Of a stretch of DNA of 12,668 nt, positions 6,612-12,668 are shown one piece after another. Numbering within the stretch: the first letter of the stretch is position 1; every line of letters begins with the position of its first letter. The DNA comes from Candidatus Babelota bacterium (lineage in GTDB: Bacteria > Babelota > Babeliae > Babelales > Vermiphilaceae), in contig JABSSP010000040.1 of the NCBI GenBank assembly GCA_013213985.1, positions 1 through 12,668 of the forward strand. The letters run 5' to 3'. The position numbers and the translations under genes are program-made. The notes under the pieces are model-generated. The model made no database searches. It worked only from the letters and a program-made list of their open reading frames with translations, and was not told the DNA's origin.

Positions 6612-7130
6612 ATGAGAATTCATATCAACATGCAAGCTTTTGTCTTGTCACTCGTACTAGTATCCTTTAACTGTCTCCCTGCAAATCCACCAAATCAAGT
6701 CGGTACCGTAGGTGAACTTTTACAAACAATAAAAAAAACAGTTTATAAACATACACCCACTTCTTTTAAACACCTGGGTCATCACATTATTGCTGAATTC
6801 ACTGGCTGCATTAATTTAAATGAGATTGAACGCCTCAAAGAAGTTTTACGTGAAGCTGCAGTCGCTGCGGGAGCAACGGTACTTTCAGTCACTACACACC
6901 AATTTGAGCCTTTTGGCATGACCGGTATAGCCGTGTTACAAGAATCACACATTTCAGTGCATACCTGGCCAGAGTACGGCTATGCTTCAATTGATATTTA
7001 CACCTGTGGAACCCATGTATACCTGAAAAAAGCACTTGAAGTTCTAAAAAACTTCTTTAAACCTACAAAAGTAACTCCAATCACTGTTTTACGGGGGTTT
7101 GAACCTGATAATGCAGATTTTACAGGGTAA
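6612..7130 (+). CDS. speD: S-adenosylmethionine decarboxylase homologue (SpeD type) with N-terminal signal sequence
   Basis: Residues 53-172 are a full-length prokaryotic SpeD: KHLGHHIIAEFTGC, then QESHISVHTWPEYGYASID and YTCG. Glu111-Ser112 is the self-cleavage pair that makes the pyruvoyl cofactor; His117 and Cys132 are the processing and proton-transfer residues. Known SpeD makes decarboxylated AdoMet, the aminopropyl donor for spermidine, in the cytosol. Here about 50 extra residues precede the domain, starting MRIHINMQ and then hydrophobic AFVLSLVLVSFNCLPA, which looks like a signal peptide or membrane anchor. The sequence SFNC is not a good lipobox, although Cys21 matches the lipidated Cys21 of the divergent neighbour. 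An in-frame GTG at 6555 would extend it by 19 residues without a usable ribosome binding site, so ATG 6612 is chosen, with some doubt. No spermidine synthase gene is nearby. Confidence 0.88.
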   Translation: MRIHINMQAFVLSLVLVSFNCLPANPPNQVGTVGELLQTIKKTVYKHTPTSFKHLGHHIIAEFTGCINLNEIERLKEVLREAAVAAGATVLSVTTHQFEPFGMTGIAVLQESHISVHTWPEYGYASIDIYTCGTHVYLKKALEVLKNFFKPTKVTPITVLRGFEPDNADFTG

Positions 7131-7147
7131 AATGCCCGCAAAGACCC

Positions 7148-7202
7148 TTCAGGTCGATATATCAATATATCTTTTCGACAAACTGAAATATTAGTTTAAA
7201 CT
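7148..7202. repeat. Hairpin and palindrome downstream of speD
   Basis: GATATAT (7156-7162) pairs with ATATATC (7165-7171). It is flanked by GTC/GAC (7153-7155, 7177-7179) and TTCAG/CTGAA (7148-7152, 7183-7187), giving a compound stem. A 10-bp palindrome AGTTTAAACT follows at 7193-7202. No T-run follows, so termination is uncertain. Confidence 0.5.
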
Positions 7203-7210
7203 GGAATAGT

Positions 7211-7241
7211 ATTCTTAGGAGAGAAGGTCTCTCCTAAGAAT
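7211..7241. repeat. Perfect 14-bp hairpin in the leader of the small secreted gene
   Basis: ATTCTTAGGAGAGA (7211-7224) and TCTCTCCTAAGAAT (7228-7241) are exact inverted copies around a 3-nt loop. The structure lies 28 bases before the start codon at 7270. There is no T-run after it, so it looks more like a leader element or terminator-like barrier than a finished intrinsic terminator. Confidence 0.7.
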
Positions 7242-7269
7242 AATTCATAATTAAGAAGAGGTTATAATT

Positions 7270-7464
7270 ATGAAAAAGCTAATTATATTAACACTTTCTT
7301 TGTTATCAGCTTCATGTGCTCAGGCAATGAACAAAAAAGTGGAAGTAGACGAGTGTGTTCCCCAGATGCGAAAGATTATCTTTACTATGATTGAACGATG
7401 CGAACAAAGAGAACGCAGAACTGCTATAACATGTATGGCAAACAATGGAAGCGTTACCTCATAA
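7270..7464 (+). CDS. Small secreted protein, probably the 5' part of a broken gene
   Basis: ATG 7270 follows GAGG at 8 bases, in a leader (GAGGTTATAAT) almost identical to that of the ankyrin gene. The 64-residue product has a clear signal peptide (MKKLIILTLSLLSASCAQA, with an AQA cleavage site after residue 19). The mature part is charged and cysteine-bearing: VDECVPQMRKIIFTMIERCE and later ITCM. No family is recognised. The last residues (ANNGSVTS) look arbitrary. From about 7435 another frame reads YGKQWKRYLITKYAHRCACQ and stays cysteine-rich up to a stop at 7509-7511. This suggests a frameshift has truncated a longer cysteine-rich secreted protein. It may still be expressed as a short peptide. 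Confidence 0.55.
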   Translation: MKKLIILTLSLLSASCAQAMNKKVEVDECVPQMRKIIFTMIERCEQRERRTAITCMANNGSVTS

Positions 7465-7470
7465 CAAAAT

Positions 7471-7488
7471 ATGCACACCGTTGTGCAT
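7471..7488. repeat. Perfect 7-bp hairpin
   Basis: ATGCACA (7471-7477) pairs with TGTGCAT (7482-7488) around CCGT, directly after the stop of the small secreted gene. It is one of four hairpins within 400 bases. Confidence 0.55.
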
Positions 7489-7500
7489 GCCAACCATATG

Positions 7501-7550
7501 ATCCTCCATAGTGTTATCAAGATAAAGAATCTAATAACACTATGGAGGAT
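7501..7550. repeat. Perfect 17-bp inverted repeat with a 16-nt spacer
   Basis: ATCCTCCATAGTGTTAT (7501-7517) is exactly complementary to ATAACACTATGGAGGAT (7534-7550). The spacer itself contains AGAT/ATCT (7520-7523, 7529-7532), extending the fold. The left arm supplies an in-frame TAG to the cysteine-rich reading frame. The right arm holds the ATG at 7542. It could be a templated inverted duplication or a strong RNA hairpin. Confidence 0.75.
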
Positions 7551-7751
7551 ACTTGTCAAGCAGATAACTTAATGAGAAGTCTTAAGGTCAAGCAATGTGT
7601 CGACGCGCATTTGAGCAAAATAGGGATAGCTCTGAAATCTGTAGCCAGGACTGCACGAAAAAAAAGTGATGATTCACTCAAAGCGTGCGAGCAAGAATTA
7701 GCTGATCTAAAAGAAAAATATGTCCGCTCTGTCGCAGACTTGGACAATTAA
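7542..7751 (+). pseudogene. Chimeric reading frame: cysteine-containing remnant joined to a grpE fragment
   Basis: The frame from ATG 7542 encodes 69 residues. The first 42 (MEDTCQADNLMRSLKVKQCV, then DAHLSKIGIALKSVARTARK) resemble nothing recognised and probably continue the cysteine-rich protein begun upstream. The remaining residues, from DDSLKACEQELADLKEKYV to the end, are a copy of the GrpE coiled coil encoded on the opposite strand 550 bases away. The copy ends after SVADLDN with a stop created by loss of one base relative to grpE. There is no ribosome binding site before 7542 and the ATG lies in a hairpin arm, so translation as a gene is doubtful. A gene caller may report it as a protein; it is better read as an insertion scar. 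Confidence 0.5.
7669..7750 (+). repeat. 82-bp copy of part of grpE (inverted repeat arm 1)
   Basis: By direct comparison this segment matches the coding strand of grpE (8299-8380) at 81 of 82 bases. The single difference is G at 7742, changing Phe to Leu. Similarity breaks abruptly at both ends. It lies in the opposite orientation to the parent. Confidence 0.9.
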
Positions 7752-7855
7752 AACGAGAAAAAAAAGAACATCCAGTTATTTTTCACGCAGCTACAAAAGG
7801 AGCAAATCTTTATAGCAAGTTTCAATACTATAATAATCGTTGGTTCGGAAAATAA
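7751..7855 (+). pseudogene. C-terminal remnant of the interrupted secreted protein
   Basis: Immediately after the grpE copy a different frame reads KREKKEHPVIFHAATKGANL and then YSKFQYYNNRWFGK, ending at TAA 7853-7855, just before a terminator. The sequence has real-protein character (aromatic, balanced) and no start of its own. It most likely represents the original 3' end of the gene that begins at 7270, now out of frame. No family is recognised. Confidence 0.4.
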
Positions 7856-7863
7856 CCATAATT

Positions 7864-7905
7864 AAAAAAAAGAGAACCGAATAAAAATCGGTTCTCTTTT
7901 TTTTT
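7864..7905. terminator. Bidirectional intrinsic terminator
   Basis: AGAGAACCGA (7871-7880) pairs perfectly with TCGGTTCTCT (7888-7897). The stem is flanked by an A-run on the left and a T-run on the right (to 7905). It can therefore end transcription of both the + strand secreted-gene remnant (stop 7855) and grpE on the - strand (stop at 7926). Confidence 0.88.
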
Positions 7906-7925
7906 GAAAAATATTTTTTACTATT

Positions 7926-8447
7926 TTATTTTGCAACGCTTACTTTTGCAGGTCGCAATAATTCACCTTTAAATGTAAATCCTTTTTGTAGCACATCAAC
8001 AATCTGTCCACTTTCATGATCTTGTGAGTCAACTTGGACAAGTGCTTCATGCAATTCAGGATTAAATGTTTTATTATCTTTAACTGGTTTTACATTGTAC
8101 TTGTCTAATAGTTTGTATAATGATTTACCAATCAATTCAAAACCTTGCAACCACACATCCATTTTTGGAGTGCGTTCTTTTTTTTCATGTTCTGCTTGTG
8201 CACGGTCAAAGTTGTCGACAATGGCAAGCAAATCTACAAATACTGCTGATTGAGCTGACAGTGCCCAACGAGCGCGTTCTTGCTCACTGCGGCGTTTATA
8301 ATTGTCAAAGTCTGCGACAGAGCGGACATATTTTTCTTTTAGATCAGCTAATTCTTGCTCGCACGCTTTGAGTGAATCATTTTTTTCTTTTTTTGCAAGA
8401 TTTTTTGCTTCTTGCTCAGCACTGATATTTTGTTCTTTTTTAGTCAT
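7926..8447 (-). CDS. grpE: Nucleotide exchange factor GrpE
   Basis: The start at 8445-8447 is preceded by AAGGG. The 173-residue product has the GrpE layout: a charged helical N-terminus, then a long coiled coil with SVADFDNYKRRSEQERARWA (about residues 42-61), and a helical region with FVDLLAIVDNFDRA. The C-terminal beta domain contains FNPELHEALVQVD and ends GFTFKGELLRPAKVSVAK. GrpE acts as a cytosolic dimer that releases ADP from DnaK. The beta domain contacts the DnaK nucleotide-binding domain. Length is slightly below the usual 180-200 because the disordered N-terminus is short. It is not next to dnaK, dnaJ or hrcA in this window, and no CIRCE element is found upstream. Part of its coiled-coil coding sequence (8299-8380) has been copied in inverted orientation into the neighbouring gene. 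Confidence 0.95.
   Translation of the reverse strand: MTKKEQNISAEQEAKNLAKKEKNDSLKACEQELADLKEKYVRSVADFDNYKRRSEQERARWALSAQSAVFVDLLAIVDNFDRAQAEHEKKERTPKMDVWLQGFELIGKSLYKLLDKYNVKPVKDNKTFNPELHEALVQVDSQDHESGQIVDVLQKGFTFKGELLRPAKVSVAK
8299..8380 (-). repeat. Source of the grpE copy (inverted repeat arm 2)
   Basis: This is the parent segment inside grpE, encoding its early coiled coil (NDSLKACEQE to FDNY). It matches 7669-7750 in inverted orientation at 81 of 82 bases. It is taken as the parent because it continues smoothly into the GrpE fold on both sides. Confidence 0.88.
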
Positions 8448-8497
8448 TGATATCCCTTATAGTGTTCCCTTGAGGCCCCCCAAAAGGCCTTTAATAC

Positions 8498-8506
8498 AGT
8501 ATATCA
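8498..8506 (-). promoter_or_regulatory. Possible extended -10 promoter for grpE
   Basis: On the minus strand TGATATACT fits an extended -10 element (TGnTATACT, 5 of 6 in the hexamer). It lies about 50 bases before the grpE start codon. No good -35 is visible at 17 bases, which is tolerable for extended -10 promoters. Confidence 0.35.
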
Positions 8507-8646
8507 AAATAGAACAATAAAAAAAGCTGCCCGTAACACTCAATTTGGACACCTTTTCTTTTTACTCTATTTCTTTTATACATAGTGAAGGAGAGTGCTA
8601 GTCAAAACAGAGGCATACGATCACGGGATAGAAAAGGAAAAACTAT

Positions 8647-10020
8647 ATGAAGAGCATAGATTCTACAATAACTAAAGTATTATTCCTTATCATGGCTACC
8701 CCCACGACACTCTTGCTTGCAATAGACAATCATCATTTTTATCGCGCGAGTAACTTTTTTTTCATTTTTAATGAAGCACGTTTAGAACGAACAGGCCTTA
8801 CCTCTTTTGACGCAACAATTGCCTATGGGTCAACCCATAGTGCACGCACTGATTGTGCTGATCTATGCGGTCTTAAATGCAAAGATAATTCCTGTAATAA
8901 AAGAAAAATTGTCGATCTTTTTCAGATATACGGCGCACAAAATATTCAGGCGCTTTCTAAAGGTGTGCCAGGAAAAAATTTAAGTAATCCAGCCGACCTT
9001 GCACTGACTAATCTTTCACTTGTTAATGGCGATAATTGTTTTGGGCAACTTGCCTATCAAGGAAAATTTAGTCTGCTTGAAGCAAATTTTTTTTACACGC
9101 AAAATATTTGTAATGGCTTTTTTTGGCAGGCACATGTGCCACTGCGAAGAATGGTCATCGATGATATACGTTGTTGCGATCTGACAGACGGAGCAGCGTG
9201 CGAAAAAGCAAACAATCCTGAATGGCAAACCGTTTTGAATTTTTTTTGTTCGATCCTAGACAAATATTGCCTTAAATTAGAAGAAATCAAACAAACGGGT
9301 TTTGGTGATGCTTCATTTTTAGCAGGCTGGACTCACAGCTACCAAAATACTGAAATTTTAGATTTTGTTGATACGACCGTACGCGTTGGTATATTGCTTC
9401 CCACAGGAAAAAAAAGAGATCCTGATAGCATTTTTGATATTCCACTTGGTTACAACGGTCACTTTGGTGTACCAATTGCATTTGATTTTGCACTCGGCGC
9501 TCTTGACTGGACAACATTTGGTTTTCATCTTGGCGCACTTCTTTTTGCAGACGCTACGCGAACCGTGCGAGTAAAAACTGACTTAAGTCAAACCGGACTC
9601 ATTAAACTTGCTAAGGCAAAAGCAAAAATAGAAAAAGGACTTATTTGGGATATCTCAGCATATTTTAAAGCCGATCATTTTGCTAAAGGGCTTTCATTAT
9701 TATTTGGCTATACCTTTGCACGTAAACGAGGTGACACCATAAAAGACTTTGACTGCAGATATAACGACGAGACTTGTAAAGATGCCTGTTTTGTTAATCC
9801 TTGTTGTGTGGACCCCTGTATTGCGTCAACTGATTGCGCATGGCGCGGATGGCACATGCACACTTTGCACTTTATAGTTGAATATGATTTTGCAAAAGAA
9901 GGTTGCTTCCTTGGGCCACGAATTAGTTTTTTTTATAACAAACAGTTTGGCGGAAACCGCGTCTTTAAAACAGACATGGTTGGGTCAAATCTTGGCCTTG
10001 ATATTACATGGGGTTTTTAA
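8647..10020 (+). CDS. Cysteine-rich outer-membrane beta-barrel protein
   Basis: ATG 8647 follows AAGGA (8634-8638) at 8 bases. The 457-residue product has a signal peptide (KVLFLIMATPTTLLLA, residues 10-25). The mature part is rich in alternating hydrophobic and aromatic strands (NTEILDFVDTTVRVGILLPT, FDFALGALDWTTFGFHLGAL) and ends LGLDITWGF. A C-terminal phenylalanine after an alternating strand is the usual signal for assembly into the outer membrane. The chain has 19 cysteines, clustered near residues 69-83 (DCADLCGLKCKDNSC) and 374-397 (DETCKDACFVNPCCVDPC), probably in surface or periplasmic loops. No named family is recognised; porin-like or adhesin roles are possible. The next gene begins 44 bases after the stop, so they probably share a transcript. 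Upstream (8448-8646) no convincing promoter was found for this gene. Confidence 0.8.
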   Translation: MKSIDSTITKVLFLIMATPTTLLLAIDNHHFYRASNFFFIFNEARLERTGLTSFDATIAYGSTHSARTDCADLCGLKCKDNSCNKRKIVDLFQIYGAQNIQALSKGVPGKNLSNPADLALTNLSLVNGDNCFGQLAYQGKFSLLEANFFYTQNICNGFFWQAHVPLRRMVIDDIRCCDLTDGAACEKANNPEWQTVLNFFCSILDKYCLKLEEIKQTGFGDASFLAGWTHSYQNTEILDFVDTTVRVGILLPTGKKRDPDSIFDIPLGYNGHFGVPIAFDFALGALDWTTFGFHLGALLFADATRTVRVKTDLSQTGLIKLAKAKAKIEKGLIWDISAYFKADHFAKGLSLLFGYTFARKRGDTIKDFDCRYNDETCKDACFVNPCCVDPCIASTDCAWRGWHMHTLHFIVEYDFAKEGCFLGPRISFFYNKQFGGNRVFKTDMVGSNLGLDITWGF

Positions 10021-10064
10021 TAAAAAATTTCATACGAACATCAAATTAAAAAAAAGGATTAAAA

Positions 10065-12668
10065 ATGAATCGCACCTTTCTGAATTTTCTTACGTTACTT
10101 TTTATTTCCCAACCGCTTCAATCAACCATAACGGTCAAAGGCGATGCAGCACTTCCCCTTTCTTTTAACAATGCAATTAGCACACAAGTTTTTGACCGCC
10201 CAACAGGAACATTTTTTGTTGGACTTGGAACCGGTGTAATCACAGAAACCAATCCTATTCTTTTAAAGGCCCTTCGCCAAATCGGAAAAGCTCGACCAGC
10301 ATTTATCACTATTAAAGATTTTCAAACTGTCGGACCTATAGAATTTTTAACACTAGCAACTAAAGAAGGAAATCTTAATCCTAATCTTGCATTCGTTCGT
10401 TTTGAAAACAACGTCGCATTCGAGGGAATTAAGGTATTTGCAAGTAACAATACTGGATCGACTCTAATGGCGATCAGTGAAAATTTAAATGATGCAAGCG
10501 GAACTTCTGAAACAAAAGGCATTGTAGGTCTTGAAGCAAGTGAGATCCACATTTTTGCAGTTGTTCGCCCCGCAAATTTACTCAACTTTGGGGATCTTGA
10601 TGGAGGCGTTGCGCTCATGTCCCTTGACCCTGATGAGCTTACTATTACTATTCGCGATGCAAACACTGGCCTATGCGGCAATAAGGCCGTTCGGCTCGAT
10701 AAAACAAGTGTTGTGCTCAAAGGATCGGGAGGTGACGTTAGTTTTCCTAAAAACACAAACACCAATAAAGTTGCAACCTATTGGGATGAAAAGTTTGAAC
10801 GTCTTTATATTGGAGTGAGAATATTAACAAAAAATATCGGAAGATCAGTTGTTGTGGGACGAATTGACTCAACATCAAATAATAAATTAGTGCTTGAAGC
10901 TATTGTTGCAGAAAGTGCAATTTTTTCCGCATCAGATGAAATTATTGTGGCTACTGGTGAGGCTACTAACTTAACAACAAAACATGTTCGTGTTTTACAC
11001 GCAAGCACCGGTCCAAGTTATTTAGTTGTAAATGGAGATGTAAACACTGTTGACAAGGTTGGGAACAAAATTTACGCGCTTCCCCTTGTTAATAATCCAT
11101 TGTCACCAAGTACACACGGAACACTCGCTAAAAAAGATGCGCCATTAAATAGCAATTGTTATTTTATAACACCGGCAACTAATCCTGGTGATTTAGCAAC
11201 CAATACCGACCCTGCTACACTAGTTGGTGCAGGAGATTTTCCTATTGAAGCTGGCAAAAATATTTCTGACATTATGGTCGTTGGCGATACGGTGTATGTG
11301 AGTTCTGCAAATCCCGCTGATGTTAATAACACTTCGGGCATTTTTTATTCACAAGCACTGTTTGACGACACAGGAAAAATTGTTGCATGGACACCATGGA
11401 CGCCACGTGCATTTCCTGCAACGGGTTTTGATCCACAATGTGATGCCATTTCATTTTTTGCTGTTGATGCAGTTACCAATCAAGTGTGGGCCGTAGACAG
11501 TTGTGGAACAACCGTAAAAATAACTAACTGGATACGCGGACAAGATGACAGTTCATTGGTAAGTAACTTAAATAAAACAATTTTACAATGCGGTACCTGT
11601 TCGGCTCTTGACCTTGGTCAGGCAACTCGTGGTTTTGTGTGTAATACGTTGCACCGTTATGCGCTTTTTGGTGGAATCAATCATGTAGTTTTTGTACAAA
11701 CCGGTCAAGCAACACAACTCAACACTATTAACAGTCCGCAAAATGCAATAACTGATTTCACAAGCAATCAAAATCTCATCACAACTACACTTCCTGATGA
11801 TCCAGGCAAAGTAACCTCACTTGAATATTCACGCCGTGAAAGTGCAGACAACACAAATTATTTTTTTGCAGGAACTAACGAAGGTCTTTTTGTTTTTGGT
11901 AATAGCGGATTTAATGCCAGTGATTTGAGTACACTTGATCAGCCTCCTTTTAGTAATAACGGTTGGGTCAAAGCACCAAACATTTCAGGATCAATTATTG
12001 ATATAAGAAGTGCAGGCAATTCATTGTATGTTGTCACCTACACAACAACCGCACAAGAACCGATGAAAAGTACTGTGTATCGCATTCCTTTTGCATCAAC
12101 AGTCGCTGCTATGTTTTCACCGGCAAATATTATTACCATTGCAGAATCAGGTGTTGGTTTACTTGTAAGCACATTACTTTTTTCTAGCATCGGCATCATG
12201 ACAACAAACAGCGCTGGAACAACCGAACAACTTGTGCTCGCAACTAACCAAGGACTGTATCAATCGTCACGTGCAAGCGGCGTGCAAGGCGCAACGGACC
12301 AAAATGATGCAGCATGGATAACAGTAGACCAAAATAATACTTTATTTTTTAATGGCATAGCACAACCAGGCAATGCGACTACAAATAGTTGTGTAACGGG
12401 ACCCCAAAGCCCACAAACAAAACTATGGCCATTTAGTTTAGCTGAAGAAAAAAACGGATGTGACATATTTAACCGTAGTCGTATCTATCAATTAATAGGA
12501 ACGGGCGTAACAACACCATTTGTTTTTAAACCACAAAACTTTATCAGCATTGAACAAGACAACGAGGAATTTCAAACAACACATCGGATTAATTATTTAT
12601 GGTCTGATGGTGCACGCAAAATTGCTATTGTAAATCGCTGCCAAGAATGCAGCAGTAAAACAAATAAA
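10065..12668 (+). CDS. Very large exported protein with propeller-like motifs (3' end outside the window)
   Basis: The frame opens at ATG 10065, six bases after AAGGA (10054-10058), and has no stop through the right edge: 868 codons are visible. The N-terminus is a signal peptide (MNRTFLNFLTLLFISQPLQS). The mature sequence is beta-rich, low in charge and rich in Thr, Asn, Ala and Gly, with few cysteines compared with its neighbour. Phrases such as FFAGTNEGLFVFGNSGF, LVLATNQGLYQSS, DIMVVGDTVYVSSANP and SAGNSLYVVTYTT recur at intervals. These are like blades of BNR, sortilin or YCF48-type beta-propellers. Such proteins usually act on the cell surface in binding. No catalytic motif is seen. It is likely co-transcribed with the barrel gene just upstream, which may be its export or anchoring partner; that link is inferred from adjacency only. 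Confidence 0.8.
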   Translation, partial: MNRTFLNFLTLLFISQPLQSTITVKGDAALPLSFNNAISTQVFDRPTGTFFVGLGTGVITETNPILLKALRQIGKARPAFITIKDFQTVGPIEFLTLATKEGNLNPNLAFVRFENNVAFEGIKVFASNNTGSTLMAISENLNDASGTSETKGIVGLEASEIHIFAVVRPANLLNFGDLDGGVALMSLDPDELTITIRDANTGLCGNKAVRLDKTSVVLKGSGGDVSFPKNTNTNKVATYWDEKFERLYIGVRILTKNIGRSVVVGRIDSTSNNKLVLEAIVAESAIFSASDEIIVATGEATNLTTKHVRVLHASTGPSYLVVNGDVNTVDKVGNKIYALPLVNNPLSPSTHGTLAKKDAPLNSNCYFITPATNPGDLATNTDPATLVGAGDFPIEAGKNISDIMVVGDTVYVSSANPADVNNTSGIFYSQALFDDTGKIVAWTPWTPRAFPATGFDPQCDAISFFAVDAVTNQVWAVDSCGTTVKITNWIRGQDDSSLVSNLNKTILQCGTCSALDLGQATRGFVCNTLHRYALFGGINHVVFVQTGQATQLNTINSPQNAITDFTSNQNLITTTLPDDPGKVTSLEYSRRESADNTNYFFAGTNEGLFVFGNSGFNASDLSTLDQPPFSNNGWVKAPNISGSIIDIRSAGNSLYVVTYTTTAQEPMKSTVYRIPFASTVAAMFSPANIITIAESGVGLLVSTLLFSSIGIMTTNSAGTTEQLVLATNQGLYQSSRASGVQGATDQNDAAWITVDQNNTLFFNGIAQPGNATTNSCVTGPQSPQTKLWPFSLAEEKNGCDIFNRSRIYQLIGTGVTTPFVFKPQNFISIEQDNEEFQTTHRINYLWSDGARKIAIVNRCQECSSKTNK

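Noticed and set aside
8120..8520. Plus-strand reading frames opposite grpE
   Set aside because: They are antisense shadows; the minus-strand frame encodes a full GrpE.
8530..8605. CIRCE heat-shock operator near grpE
   Set aside because: A GAGTGCTAG half-site is present near 8593, but the matching TTAGCACTC half at a 9-base spacing is absent, and the half-site is on the side of the barrel gene.
10118..12466. Several 60-147-residue frames on both strands of the right end
   Set aside because: All overlap the single uninterrupted 868-codon plus-strand frame and lack start signals or recognisable content.

Overview
The window looks like a low-GC genome of a host-associated Gram-negative-type bacterium. 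The combination suggests Dependentiae (TM6/Babeliae) or a similarly reduced intracellular lineage: a Tro/Ytg-type metal ABC operon, a secreted ankyrin protein, a lipoprotein signal, a cysteine-rich outer-membrane barrel, a large exported propeller-like protein and several decaying genes. The taxon is inferred from gene content, not from a marker gene.

Layout. Positions 1-3346 (+) hold a metal-uptake operon. It comprises the last 37 codons of a TroA/ZnuA-type binding protein, a decayed Nudix hydrolase gene, an ATPase (TroB-like) and two permeases (TroC- and TroD-like). The second permease carries a C-terminal tail that looks like a winged helix. A signal-peptide ankyrin protein follows at 3443-4243 (-) with a recognisable promoter. 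Next is a C-terminally membrane-anchored protein at 4422-5513 (+) that resembles the RMD1/DUF155 family. A GC-richer, gene-free stretch (5514-5780) is packed with hairpins and short tandem repeats.

Positions 5837-7130 contain the most interesting locus: two divergent S-adenosylmethionine decarboxylase (SpeD) homologues, both with N-terminal export signals. The rightward one has every canonical SpeD catalytic residue. The leftward one is a lipoprotein that keeps the pyruvoyl serine but has a different active-site block. This suggests a split in substrate, for example an ornithine or arginine decarboxylase, and an unexpected location outside the cytoplasm.

Positions 7270-7855 (+) hold a small secreted-protein gene and its broken continuation. 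The continuation contains an 82-bp inverted copy of the neighbouring grpE gene and lies among several perfect hairpins. grpE itself is at 7926-8447 (-), and a bidirectional terminator separates the two. The right end (8647-12668, +) is a probable two-gene unit: an outer-membrane barrel with 19 cysteines, then a very long exported protein with propeller-like motifs that is still open at the window edge.

No tRNA, rRNA, CRISPR array, insertion sequence or transposase was seen.
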